Assembly: GCF_932274485.2 (NCBI RefSeq)
Contig: NC_065886.2
Coordinates: 37,869,501-37,933,500 of the forward strand
Source of the DNA: Patella vulgata
Taxonomy: Eukaryota; Mollusca; Gastropoda; Patellidae
Length of the DNA stretch: 64,000 nt
Reading direction: 5' to 3'
Part shown: positions 32,378-42,089 of the stretch, one piece after another
How the letters are laid out: each line of letters opens with the position of its first letter
Position numbering within the stretch: position 1 is the stretch's first letter
Translations under genes and position numbers: made by a program
The notes under the pieces: model-generated
The model's database searches: none
What the model was told of the DNA's origin: nothing
The model's input: the letters and a program-made list of their open reading frames with translations, nothing else

Positions 32378-33870
32378 AGTCACTTTTGGAAGAAGAAAAG
32401 ATCACCAACAGCATCCTCAACAAGTTTAAACCAGACCACCCCCACCCACCATATGCTAGAGCATCTATTAAGATTCACAAAAATCCAATCAAAGCAAGAC
32501 TCCTCATATGTTCCATTGACTCGGTCTATTACAACACAGCTAAGTATTTATCCAAATTACTCGCACCACTAGGGAAAACAGCCGACTCCTTCATCAAGGA
32601 CTCTAATGAATTTTGCGTTTGTGTCAAAGATGTCAGAAATCCTGGGAAAATGCTCTCATACGACGCAGTCGATCTATTCACCAACGTACCAAGAGAAGAA
32701 GCATTGAGAGTTCTTGAAACCCGTCTCCACCAGTCCGCTACACCGCTGGATACATCACTACAAGTTGACACAATTATTCGCCTGATTAAGCAATGTCTGG
32801 AATCTACTTACTTTACGTGGGGAGATAATTATTATGAACAGATTCATGGATTACCTATGGGAAGCCCATTATCCCCGCTGATTTCTGAAATCTACATGAC
32901 ATCACTAGAGGAAGAAGCTATTTTAACCGCTCCCTTTCAACTGCTAGTCTGGCTCAGAAGGGTTGATGACATCTTCGTCATGCTAAAAGAAGAAGAAGAT
33001 GCGTTCGTCCTTCTGAATCACCTCAACAACCAACATCCAAGAATGAAGTTTACAATTGAAAATGAAACCAACAGCAGCCTCCCATTTCTTGATGTACTGG
33101 TAAGAAGAGAGAACGCCAATATCACCACCTCAGTGTACCGAAAACCAACACATACAGATCAGTATATCCACTACCAATCTAATCACCCCATCAGCACTAA
33201 AGCAGGCATTATCACCACTTTAACCAAAAGAGCCAAGAATATTTGTGACCCTGAATCCCTTCCCGCAGAAATTCAACACTTGAAAAAAGTATTCACCCAG
33301 CACAACGGATACCCAGAACAAATGGTCAACAAGCTCATCAATGCCACACTTGCCGACCTACCAAAACCTGATAAACCCCAAAACGATAAACCTCCAATTA
33401 GAATCTTCATACCTTTCCACGGCAACATCTCTCACCAAATCAGAAGATTATTGAAAAGGGAAGCAGATATTGAAACCACTTTCTTGAAGGGCACAACAAC
33501 CAAAGACATAGCAAAAGCGAATGGAAAGTTGAACCCCACCAAACCCTTCTCACCAAAAGGCTGTGTCTACAAAATCAACTGCAGTTGCCAGCAAAGTTAC
33601 ATTGGAGAATCTAAAAGACCATTAGATATCCGACTGAAAGAACACATGTCAAAAGCCCCCACCAACCAATCTGCAGTTGCTGAACATCTGAATGACAACC
33701 CACGACACCGTGTCGATTGGACCAAAGTTAAAATGTTGGCTGTGAACCACCACAGCAAAAGAATCAGAAGAATACATGAGGCGATCAATATCAGAAGACA
33801 TGAACCGAAACTGAATCGAGACCCAGGCGTCTATATCCCCAGAGCATATGACCGCATTATCAAATTGTAA
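32374..33870 (+). CDS. Penelope-like reverse transcriptase with GIY-YIG endonuclease
   Basis: 498 residues. Reverse transcriptase blocks in order: ARASIKIHKNP and ARLLICSIDS; motif A around LSYDAVDLFTNVP (about residue 90-103); motif B GLPMGSPLSPLISEIYM (about 157-173); motif C with the catalytic Asp pair VDDIFVM (about 190-200); then LPFLDVLV and SVYRKPTHTDQYIHY. A Cys-bearing linker leads to the GIY-YIG nuclease at about residue 388-425 (GCVYKINCSCQQSYIGES, then R.LDIRLKEHM). The order of reverse transcriptase followed by GIY-YIG defines canonical Penelope-like elements. These proteins act in nuclear retrotransposition; no host role is suggested. Confidence 0.9.
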   Translation: MKSLLEEEKITNSILNKFKPDHPHPPYARASIKIHKNPIKARLLICSIDSVYYNTAKYLSKLLAPLGKTADSFIKDSNEFCVCVKDVRNPGKMLSYDAVDLFTNVPREEALRVLETRLHQSATPLDTSLQVDTIIRLIKQCLESTYFTWGDNYYEQIHGLPMGSPLSPLISEIYMTSLEEEAILTAPFQLLVWLRRVDDIFVMLKEEEDAFVLLNHLNNQHPRMKFTIENETNSSLPFLDVLVRRENANITTSVYRKPTHTDQYIHYQSNHPISTKAGIITTLTKRAKNICDPESLPAEIQHLKKVFTQHNGYPEQMVNKLINATLADLPKPDKPQNDKPPIRIFIPFHGNISHQIRRLLKREADIETTFLKGTTTKDIAKANGKLNPTKPFSPKGCVYKINCSCQQSYIGESKRPLDIRLKEHMSKAPTNQSAVAEHLNDNPRHRVDWTKVKMLAVNHHSKRIRRIHEAINIRRHEPKLNRDPGVYIPRAYDRIIKL

Positions 33871-34854
33871 CACAGTCCCCCTAAGTAATTCCCCATGCAA
33901 AACCATATTTAACTACTGGCATTTTCCAATACCGAATTCATTGTATATTCCATACCCACAACCCTCACATTTTATAATCCTCTGTTAACAATATGTAAAA
34001 TTTGTATGTTTCAATTATTTTCTATAATTTATTTAGCTATTCACAGTATTTTATGCAATGTTATACCTCTCATATTTATAATTATAAAAAGGTTTCATCA
34101 TAGGGCCTTCTGCTTAATTTATCATTATTTATTTATATTTTATTCAACCCTTTGATATATATTCACCTTGTACATTGTAAATACATATATGCAACTTATT
34201 ACTTAACTTTAAAACATAACCGTAAAATTCTATATTTCCTAACTGTTATAATCAATGTAAACATTATGGTTTCGATATAATTCTATAAACCCCCAGTTTG
34301 ATCTTCTTGTATGTTTATTTAGTAATCTTAGTATATACTGGTTTCAGTTATGGTACACTGTGTATGGTTTCAATATTTGTCAATCTTGGTTAATCCCCTG
34401 TTCCATCTTTTAATTGTACAATAAGCCAACGATTATGCACCTTTGTTACATCAATAGCTTGTTATAGCTAATCATGCTCACTCACCTTGCATTCCATTGG
34501 ATAGTTCGCACTGATGTTTTTTATTTATATTCATATCTTTCTCATTTTTTATCTATTTGTATATATGCTTGATAACGACTTGTGAAACCTTGTTGAAACG
34601 TCGCAGTGAAATAAACCACCATAGTAATTGTTATCCATAAAAGTGTGTTTTTGATTATCAGGGCTTCAAACAGGGAGACTCAAAAGAGATGGTAAACACC
34701 TCAAATAGATTTCTATGGGAAACGGGTAAATTTGAATCATTATAAGGTTCAAGTTTACACTGTTTTAATAAAATACAATGATCTTTCACAGAATATTGTT
34801 AGGAAAAGGGGAAAGGATCAAACAAAATATTGAACTATTACGTGACACGTAATA

Positions 34855-35035
34855 ATATGTCAGTAAAATATATTGCGATATATTGATTTATTGAAATTAT
34901 TGTCCAGCTCTGTTAAACACAAATCTTAAGCTGTGTTGAGTGTGGATTTATCAAGTATGACGAATCTGGTATATTGGATTATTGCGGTATATTGCGATAT
35001 ATTGATTTATTGACATTAATGCCCAGCCCTGGAAT
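34855..35035 (-). mobile_element. hAT-like terminal sequence, two diverged copies
   Basis: TATTGCGATATATTGATTTA followed by TTG.AATTATTGTCCAGCTCTG ends near 34915. A second version, TATTGCGATATATTGATTTA and ATTAATGCCCAGCCCTGG, ends near 35034. These are the inverse of the 26829 terminus. Confidence 0.5.
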
Positions 35036-35197
35036 TAGATGACAAGACACTAATCCATACCATTCGTTGTACAATTGATGTTGAATATTACGCTAGATAA
35101 TAATAATATTTATATGGCTCAGTGATTTAAACCTGTATGTTGCAAGTCAAAGATACTGTACAACTTGAAGGCATTAAGAATAGAATACATGTATAAT

Positions 35198-35480
35198 TAA
35201 AAGGGGCATTATGTAAGATTTCGCTAATGAGCTGGCTGTTCTCGCTATAATACTTTATAAATAAAACATGCAAAATGAATATATTGATTATTTTATTCAA
35301 ATTAAATTATTTTGAGCAAAGTTACATGTACATGTATCAATGGTTGTACTGTTGTAGTTTTGACAAGATGTGTGCATTGATCGTAACTACCGTACTGGTC
35401 ATTTGAGTGTTAGTCTCGCTTCTCCATTTTTAGATTAAATCTTTAAATGACCGAACCCTTCTAATCTACATGTACATGTA
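35198..35480 (+). mobile_element. MITE-Q copy, 3' truncated
   Basis: GGGGCATTATGTAAGATTTC, GAGCTGGCTGTTCTCGCTAT, GATCGTAACTACCGTACTGG and TTTTTAGATTAAATCTTTAA match the 5' two thirds of the family. The 3' third is missing or too diverged. Confidence 0.65.
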
Positions 35481-35607
35481 CCGGTACTTTTTAATCATCT
35501 TTCCTATTTACATGCAAAGAAAACGATTGCAGATGCCGTTTCTTTACATTAAGCCAATCGTCTCTGTTCATATGTTGAAAATAATCGTACTAAACTCACA
35601 AAACTTT

Positions 35608-36200
35608 AAAGATACATTCCCGGGTACAAACTGGGGGATTTGATGATATATTTGGACTAAAAACATATTCAAACTAATTAATTTATCATAATTTTGCTTC
35701 AAATCCTTTTCAAAACATTGCAATTGTCAGGGAATACCTGGCTATAAAAAATCGATCAAAAGGGGTCATGTTTGTGTCACGTGACACAACGGGTCCGACG
35801 TCGGAGGAGAATTCATTGCATACACAAGACGATGTTGCCTTTATCGCTGACTATTTATTACAAATACCGAAGCCTAATTAAATTGTCGGATTATCCACTG
35901 CCCGCGTCTTTTTCCGTGATTTTTATCTCTTCATAAAGTTTATCAACATGTACATCAAGCGCTCAATCTCCACGTGCAACCTTCGACGTCATGCGTGCAG
36001 ACACTCCTAATCATCAGGCTGTCGATTAGGGAAACCCGTACATTTTTGTCCTCTATGCGCTCCATGAGTGTTTTTCAGGGAATCCAGTATTTTTCTGGCG
36101 GTAACATTGGATATTTCTATTTTCTAACCAAAATTGCCATACTTTTATTAGAAATAACCACCCGATAAATACTTTTCTGGGAACGTAGCTTTAACTTTAA
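35608..36200 (+). mobile_element. MITE-S copy
   Basis: Starts TTTAAAGATACATTCCCGGG and ends CACCCGATAAATACTTTTCT, GGGAACGTAGCTTTAA. The left and right termini are inverted (TTAAAG.TAC.TTCCC). The interior is moderately GC-rich with TTTGTGTCACGTGACACAAC, a 20-bp palindrome, at about 35771-35790. An inverted relative lies at 53313-53918. The 64-codon frame at 35974 has no family. Confidence 0.65.
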
Positions 36201-36839
36201 TTTAATTGTTAAAAAATATTTAACTAGTTAACTGCGCCCAGCCCTGTAGAAGTTCTCTATTCTATTATAACATGTATATTTTTTCAGATTGTCTAATCAA
36301 TAGACATCTTCTATTACATGTATATTTTTAGTGTGAAGAGAAAGACTATACGATTGCTGTGTTTATTGCCTAATATTTATCAAACATTTTGAAATATTTC
36401 AAATAAAGACTGAAACCAAGAACAAAGCCTTTAATACTATTACTTGAGTTAGTCTTACATTTTGCAACAAGTTTAATTATTTTGACATACATAATTGGCA
36501 CAGTAATATACCATAATAACACTCCCATCACTGGATATAAGATTGCCATGAAAATCATTCATCATATTCGACTTGAACAATGAGTGGCAGTGGGAAAAAA
36601 TCATAAAATACTTTGATTTGACTTTTACCCTGTATTAATATGCTAATAATAGTACATCTTTATTTGAAGATGTTTAAAAAAAGGACCACTTTTGATGTCT
36701 TTTCCTACTCGTCAAAAGACCCTTGAAGATAGGGGGAAATTTCTCCTTCCTAGCATTGTACAGTATGACCATCTAACAAAATAACCATCTCTCAGTTAGC
36801 ATGTTGGTGAAGTGTCATTAGTTTGTTAGTCTTTATGAG
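36201..36839. other. unassigned; hAT-like end at 36230
   Basis: CTGCGCCCAGCCCTG at 36230-36245 resembles the GCTGGGC hAT terminus. No gene was recognised in the rest. Confidence 0.4.
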
Positions 36840-36965
36840 GGTTGGGTCACGTGGCCAAATGGTTTAACATGTGTGCGTAAGATCATAAATTATGTCATTT
36901 ATTCAAATAATGTGTTTTCGATTCCCCACTTGTATGTGACAAGAAGTGATTGTCAGATTGTTGAA
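36838..36965 (+). mobile_element. SINE-B 5' fragment
   Basis: GGGTTGGGTCACGTGGCCAA, ATGGTTTAACATGTGTG and box-B-like TGTTTTCGATTCCCCACTTG, then TGTGACAAGAAGTG. The 3' part is missing. The 106-codon frame starting inside it is not a recognisable gene. Confidence 0.65.
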
Positions 36966-37429
36966 GGCTATGAAAATTACAACGCTATCAAATACATGTA
37001 TTGTCTATGTAAATTTATGGTCACATATGCTACATGCACAAATGTATACCTGTTCACATTTGATAAATGTGTCATTCAAGGCTTTTTACAATCTAAAAAA
37101 GGCATTGAATTCCTGTCTCTCCAATTTCAGCTGCCATTTGGTTGCCTACGTACAACATGTGTTAATGAAACTGAAAGAAACAATCAGTTATAAAATTTTA
37201 CTTTGTATATTTTTCCAATAAGTTATTAAGGGGGGTATTACTGGTTGATGAGAGGAAGTGTTGTACATGTATATTAGCAGGGAATATGATATGGACAAAT
37301 AATTGATTAGTACCTATTTTGATGTTTTTAAAAAATAGTGCTAATGAATCTGAAAACCAATTAGCAGTTACTCTTTAAATGATTAGCATATATTACTAAC
37401 TTTCCATTGTTTTTATAATTGAATGATCT

Positions 37430-37530
37430 AGACCAGTGATGCCCAACCTTCAGCACATGTGCCAAACGTGGCACATTGGGTGATTAGAAGAGACACATTG
37501 CATCACAGCTATAATAATAAATTAAGGCAG
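37430..37530 (+). mobile_element. possible hAT MITE terminus
   Basis: ACCAGTGATGCCCAACCTTC, then CACATGTGCC and ACGTGGCACATTGGG, resembles a hAT-type CAGTGNT..CCAACC end with an internal foldback. No second end was identified. Confidence 0.4.
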
Positions 37531-37768
37531 TAAGCCTGCTCCTTTTTTATTGATTTTATTATTTCAGCCTCATCTTTTTTAGCAAATGTTGAACTTTCAC
37601 ATTAATCTGTTTCAGTTAAAAATATGTTGTTCAATACTCACTTAATACTTATAATTATACTTTTACAAAAGGTACATGTAAACTGGGGTAAAATAGTTAT
37701 GCGAAATTACTAATTAGTATGTGAAGTTATACAAATTATCTTGTTAAAAGAAACAAAACAATAAAATT

Positions 37769-38250
37769 AACCAGCGGCTGCCAGGCAGGATACGCCCACA
37801 TTTTGCAAGAGATGGATAGATAACAAGCTAAAAACAAACAGGATTTTTTGTACAATCAGGGGCAATAATTCAGAAAGTTATGGTTTGAAATGCGCAAATA
37901 TCAAAAGGGACTGAGATCTTTGGGATATAAAGATATGTTTTAAGTTTCATCAAAATCGGATAAAAATTGTGACCTCTAGAGGGTCCACAACCTTGATTTA
38001 CCAGATGTTTACACTATTTGTGTATGAGGGGTGGCCATTTTGTCCAGCGGTTTTGGCCCGATTTTCACGAAATTTGAAGTTAACAAACATTACAGTGTAA
38101 CGGTGATATATTCGAACGTTTTTTTAAATATATTCATACAACCAGAGGCCATAATTCAGGAAGTTACAATTGGATATGCACGAAAATAGAAAGGAACCAA
38201 GATATTTGGGTTATTAACATGCATTTCAAATTTCATCAATCCTTAGGGTT
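37769..38250 (-). mobile_element. pearl/Helentron-like element, 3' part
   Basis: In minus orientation it ends with AAAATGTGGGCGTATCCTGC and CTGGCAGCCGCTGGTTA. Upstream are GACCCTCTAGAGGTCACAAT, TTTATCCGATTTTGATGAAA and CAAAGATCTCAG blocks of the roughly 165-bp core. It aligns with 57000-57246, and the 5' portion is missing. Confidence 0.75.
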
Positions 38251-38523
38251 AGTACATGTAGTTGCTTTTTTTAATTCACAATAAACTTGATTGAAGGAAT
38301 AAACAAGCTGTTGTTTGAAATGATATGTCCATAATCTTGTTGTTTATTTATGATTATGTTGTCACTTGGTAAAGTGCCCCTGAACATGTTATAGGAAAGG
38401 GGGCACTATAAATGTGCTGTAATAATAATATTTCCGTCTGTCCTCATTCGCCATCTAAATGATTGGGACGAACTAAATCTGGAATTATCTAATTGGCAGT
38501 TCATGTTTAGAAATGAAATCAAC

Positions 38524-38692
38524 TAATATGGGGTTTAATCCTTATACGGCATTTAGTAACTGAACACATGATATAAAACACAAATTTATATGGAAAGCAA
38601 TCACTGGGTTTATTTCACACTACGTAGTGTGAAATAAACCCAGTGATTGCTTTCCATATAAATTTGTGTTTTATATAATATGGGGTTTAATC
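38524..38692. mobile_element. inverted Penelope-end insertion in a SINE, 17-bp target duplication
   Basis: A 17-bp direct repeat, TAATATGGGGTTTAATC, occurs at 38524-38540 and 38676-38692. It is SINE-A 3' sequence in minus orientation. Between the copies lies CTTATACGGCATTTAGTAAC and then the 106-bp palindrome at 38571-38676. The inserted sequence matches the Penelope terminus (AATAAACCCAGTGATTG, CCATATAAATTTGTGTT), present twice head to head. Confidence 0.85.
38571..38676. repeat. perfect 106-bp palindrome
   Basis: Arms of 53 bases are exactly complementary with no spacer, centred between 38623 and 38624 at TAC|GTA. I checked all pairs: symmetry holds from 38571/38676 to the centre and fails at 38570/38677. 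Each arm is a Penelope-type end. Confidence 0.95.
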
Positions 38693-38800
38693 TCTTATTT
38701 TTCTGCACCAACTGGGCTAATGAATATGGGCCTTTGCTATGCCGAGGGAGGGGCGTTTCCACCTATACTTTATTGTTATCCAACTGTCAAGGGTTTTTTA
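38676..38800 (-). mobile_element. SINE-A 3' part, host of the palindrome
   Basis: ATGGGGTTTAATCTCTTATT, TCTGCACCAACTGGGCTAAT, and later CAACTGTCAAGGGTTTTTTA with CGTGCACACCAA match SINE-A in minus orientation, with internal losses. Confidence 0.65.
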
Positions 38801-38927
38801 ACGTGCACACCAAATTGTTTCAATGCGTGATAAAGACTAAAGAAGCCTAGTTGAATGTGCTTACCCAAGTCTTGCTCTATAAATCAGTTCAGTATAAGTA
38901 CCGGTACACTACTATTTATTAAACAGG

Positions 38928-39308
38928 CATTACATGTATGTAAGAGCTAAATCTGCCTATTGCAGGTCTTTCTTTGGGCTTTAAATATAGACATTTATTA
39001 ACATGACAAGACCATAATCAACTCTCAATGCCATCGGATGGCTCTGATTTTAAGTAGATTGGAATGGTTCAGCCATTTAATGATTTAATTTAAAAATGGA
39101 GAAGCGAGGCAAAGAATCGAATAACCAGTACAGTGGTTACGATCAATGCACACATCTTGTCAAAACTCCAACCATAGATAAGTTCACTCGAAATAAAGTA
39201 ATTTGGATGAAATTTTCAACGTATTCATTTTGCATTATTTATTTTTGAAATATTACAATGAGAACGGCCAGCTCTTTATCTAAATTTAACATAATGGCCC
39301 TTTAATAC
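38928..39308 (-). mobile_element. MITE-Q copy
   Basis: CATTACATGTATGTAAGAGC, TAAATCTGCCTATTGCAGGT, ATAATCAACTCTCAATGCCA, TCTTGTCAAAACTCCAACC and CAGCTCTTTATCTAAATTTA run in inverse family order. Confidence 0.75.
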
Positions 39309-39546
39309 ATTTTATACATGTAACAAGAAACCTAGAAAATTATTTACTCATGTAGGCTACAACATGGAGTTTACAAACATCATGGTCATTGTATTTATTC
39401 ATCTTCTTCTTCATTTATTGATTTGCCTGGATCGACTTTAGATTTAGAAGAAATTGTTATCACAGTAGAAATCAAAGTAGAGGTGAAGTGAAGGAGACAC
39501 AACAACAAGCTTTATGTTTAAACGTCATGTATTTATAGAGTGTTTA

Positions 39547-39745
39547 CACCACCACAAGCTTTTGCGCCTTTCTGGATTTCAGGTTCCGATTTTGATCTCC
39601 AATGCCCGGTAGTTCATAATCATTTTGCTCAACCAGTGGCTCAGAATCAGATATGCAACAGCCCAAATTGAATTGACACTGCAGAGAAAATTCTCTGTCT
39701 GTGACCCGCTGTTTTGGTTTTCCCCCACAGGATTTTATTCTTCAT
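39547..39745 (-). other. open frame of about 65 codons, possible coding shard
   Basis: The minus strand is open from a stop near 39745 to a stop at 39545 with no ATG. It reads GGKPKQRVTDREFSLQCQFN, then CCISDSEPLVEQNDYELPGI and ends KSRKAQKLVVV. The composition looks protein-like and a second open minus-strand shard (VITISSKSKVDPGKSINEEE) ends near 39406. It may be a transposon-protein C-terminus or a decayed exon. I cannot assign a family. Confidence 0.3.
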
Positions 39746-39887
39746 GCAAAATCAGCAGTTACCTCACTCCTGAATAAATGTGACTGCCAGGTTTAATTGA
39801 CAACAACGACTTCAGTATTTATTTTACATGTACCAAGCGATTTCTCCAATCACTTTTGATTCTACTTTGTTCTTTTTACTTTAGCAT

Positions 39888-40258
39888 TTGGGAGCCGTTG
39901 TGGCTTGGTAAGACGTTGGCTGACTTGTCTTGAGGTACCGTGTTCGATCCGAGTGTTGACTGAAAAAGTTTCTCAGGATTTTCCGAAAGGGTTCTCCCTT
40001 GTCAGTGATGCAGGACAGAGTCCCTGGCAAGAGACAGTGCACAGTCGTTGAATCCTGTGTACACATTGGTGGGCACGTAAAAGAATCCTTGAAATTCGAA
40101 ATAAGAGTAGGCAGTAGTGCAGCTGTTTGGGCAAAATGTCCCTCATACGTGTACATTGTAAATGTATACGGGGTATACCCGTCTTTATTATCCCAGTTTG
40201 TACAGAACAGTTTTGCATTTGAAACTGGGTATGCACTATGCAACCAATATAAGTAAAA
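39888..40258 (+). mobile_element. SINE-A copy with best-preserved tRNA-like head
   Basis: Head TTGTGGCTTGGTAAGACGTT (box A, TGGCTTGGTAAGACG) and CCGTGTTCGATCCGAGTGTT (box B) are well preserved. TTTCTCAGGATTTTCCG, CTCCCTTGTCAGTGATGCAG, GGGCACGTAAAAGAATCCTT and GAAATTCGAAATAAGAGTAG follow. The 3' end is diverged around 40160-40258. ORFs on both strands across it are by-products. Confidence 0.85.
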
Positions 40259-40317
40259 CATGACACAGATTGGGAAAATTCATTCTGCGATAAGCCAAGA
40301 TATTTTCAATACAATCT

Positions 40318-40688
40318 TAAAGATACATTATGTAAGATTTAGATAAAGAACTAGCCATTCTTGCTATAATAGTTCGAAAGTAGGTGATGTAAAATGAATT
40401 ATTTGAAAATTTCATTCAAATTACTCTATTGCAAGCGAAGATATTAGCCTTTGAAGGTTTGACAGACTTGTGCAATAATTTCAACCACCGTACTGGTTGA
40501 TCAAAGCTAAGTCTCGGTCCTCTAATCTATTTAATATCGGAGAAATCTGATGCCATCGAGAGTTGATTAAGGCCTGGATCAGTTAATTAATGTCTAATTA
40601 TATACTTTAGAAAACATTTCAGGCCTAAAGAAAGACCTGCAATAGGCAGATTTAGCTCTTGCATAATGCATGTTTAAGTTTTTAAATT
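40318..40688 (+). mobile_element. MITE-Q, nearly complete copy
   Basis: Starts CTTAAAGATACATTATGTAA and ends CTCTTGCATAATGCATGTTT(AA); the termini are imperfect inverted repeats bounded by TTAA. Internal blocks include TAGCCTTTGAAGGTTTGACA, ATCGAGAGTTGATTAAGGCC and CCTAAAGAAAGACCTGCAAT. Confidence 0.8.
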
Positions 40689-40689
40689 A

Positions 40690-40880
40690 CCGAGACTTTT
40701 GTGTCAGAATTTGTTTGTTGATAGTATTTAACAATGACAATGAAGGGACAGTAATAATATCTGTATCAATGTATGTTCCCTACATTGATTGAATTGGGTG
40801 CACCCACATCTAGAAAAGATTTTTAAACACATACATTTTCGTGTGGACATATTTTGTCATTGCCCGGCATTGACGTACGA
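40690..40880 (+). repeat. shards of the 258-bp repeat and of the pearl-like 5' end
   Basis: 40695-40755 matches the 28224-28736 unit (GTGTCAGAATTTGTTTG). 40818-40875 (CATACATTTTCGTGTGGACA, TATTTTGTCATTGCCCGGC) matches the 5' terminus of the pearl-like family at 62651. Confidence 0.55.
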
Positions 40881-41187
40881 ATGTTAGATAAAGTCATGTT
40901 TTTAGCTGATAGAAACTAATATAAAACAAGTTATATATCCTATTATTATTGTGTGAATTTATCTATTAATGGTTTATTAACTATTAATGGTTTATTAACT
41001 ATTTAATAACTTACTACCGTACTGAATTTTATTACAATGTACCATACCTAAATTATAGTTTAAATCATTTTTTCAATAATCTCATTGGTATCTTTCCCTG
41101 ACATTAAATTGATTAGCTTCTATAATTGTTTAATAGCATTTGATAAATGTTGTACCACATGTTGCACAACAAGCTGTCACATCTCTG

Positions 41188-41482
41188 AAATGAAATGGGG
41201 TTTGACGTCCTACTGTTCTGCTCCGACTAAGCTAAGTAATGAAGGCGAGCATACGCCATGCAGTGTGCTGTGAGGGAAATTTTGCCCGGACAGCGCCGCT
41301 AAGACCTACTCTTATATCAAATTCCAACTGCCAGGGGATCTTTTACATGCATGCCAATGTGTACATGGGACCTCGGTTTTTCGGACCATTCGAACGACTA
41401 GACAACTGTCCTTGTCAGGCCCTCCATCCTGCACCACTGACAAGGGGATACCATGCCGGAAAATCCTAATGCTGATCACATG
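41188..41482 (-). mobile_element. SINE-A copy
   Basis: Minus orientation from the (GAAAT)n tail: TGAAATGGGGTTTGACGTCC, TACTGTTCTGCTCCGACTAA, GCATACGCCATGCAGTGTGC, GGGAAATTTTGCCCGGACAG, CTACTCTTATATCAAATTCC, GGACCTCGGTTTTTCGGACC and CCACTGACAAGGGGATACCA. It stops before the tRNA head, so it is 5' truncated. Confidence 0.85.
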
Positions 41483-41509
41483 ACCACATGATAGTTTTGG
41501 ATAAAACAT

Positions 41510-41880
41510 ACACTTTTTAATTTTAAAGGAGCTTTGGCACCTAGAAATGGACACAAATGATTCACAACACATGTAGTCATGTACGTTCAATCGTTTCTGT
41601 TTTTACTGTAATTTCTTATCACTAATATCAGTTATGTTTGGCGAAATACTCAAAAGTCCAAATTGAATGGTAGTCTTTGGCATCTGGTTATTCCAGTCGA
41701 CATGTGTAGTATTCTCCTGTGGGATATGTTTAGCCTCATTCATCGAGTCGCTTCATTTGGCGCTCGACCGAAAGCATTCTGGCACGCGATTCATGTGCCA
41801 ATTTTAAAATTTTCATTTTGTCTTAAATATTGGATATCAGAAGCCCATCTTTTCATGGTAAGATAACAACATCAATGTTG
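41510..41880 (+). mobile_element. MITE-R copy, 3' truncated at a MITE-Q insertion
   Basis: TTTTAAAGGAGCTTTGGCAC, CAATCGTTTCTGTTTTTACT, GTTATGTTTGGCGAAATACT, GGTTATTCCAGTCGACATGT and TTGGATATCAGAAGCCCATC. At CAATGTTGATTTAAA (41872-41887) it is abutted by MITE-Q. Confidence 0.75.
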
Positions 41881-41883
41881 ATT

Positions 41884-42075
41884 TAAAGGGTCATTATGGG
41901 AGATTAGTTACAGAGCTGACAGTTCTCGCTATAATACATGTAGTTAAAAAAATAGATAACATAAATAGAATATTTCTGAAAATTTCAGTCAAATTGCTCC
42001 ACTCTGAAGCGAGATATTAGATTTTGAATTTTAGGCTGGCTTCGATCATCATTACTAAAGTTGGTATGATAAAAA
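41884..42075 (+). mobile_element. MITE-Q copy, 5' half of a split element
   Basis: GGGTCATTATGGGAGATTAG, GAGCTGACAGTTCTCGCTAT, CTGAAAATTTCAGTCAAATT, CTTCGATCATCATTACTAAA. The 3' half reappears at 42970-43092 after about 900 bp of other sequence. Confidence 0.7.
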
Positions 42076-42089
42076 AACAAAGTCTAAGT

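Larger units (their letters stand above)
31520..34660 (+). mobile_element. Penelope-like retroelement, nearly complete
   Basis: About 3.1 kb. The coding part (31586-33870) carries a reverse transcriptase and a C-terminal GIY-YIG endonuclease. A 700-bp AT-rich 3' region ends with CTTGATAACGA, GAAACGTCG and AATAAACCACC at 34568-34625, the kind of terminus known in Penelope-like elements. The 5' end is probably truncated near 31520-31585, next to hAT-like sequence. The coding region is interrupted about once, so this copy is probably inactive but not old. Related termini occur at 27465-27640 and 38541-38676. Confidence 0.85.

Noticed and set aside
36873-37221. Overlapping frames of 91 and 106 codons
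   Set aside because: They begin inside a SINE-B head and have biased Cys/Tyr/Leu composition typical of AT-rich DNA; no family resemblance.
39888-40266. Minus-strand ORFs of 126 and 97 codons
   Set aside because: They lie entirely on a SINE-A copy; equivalent ORFs appear on other SINE-A copies.
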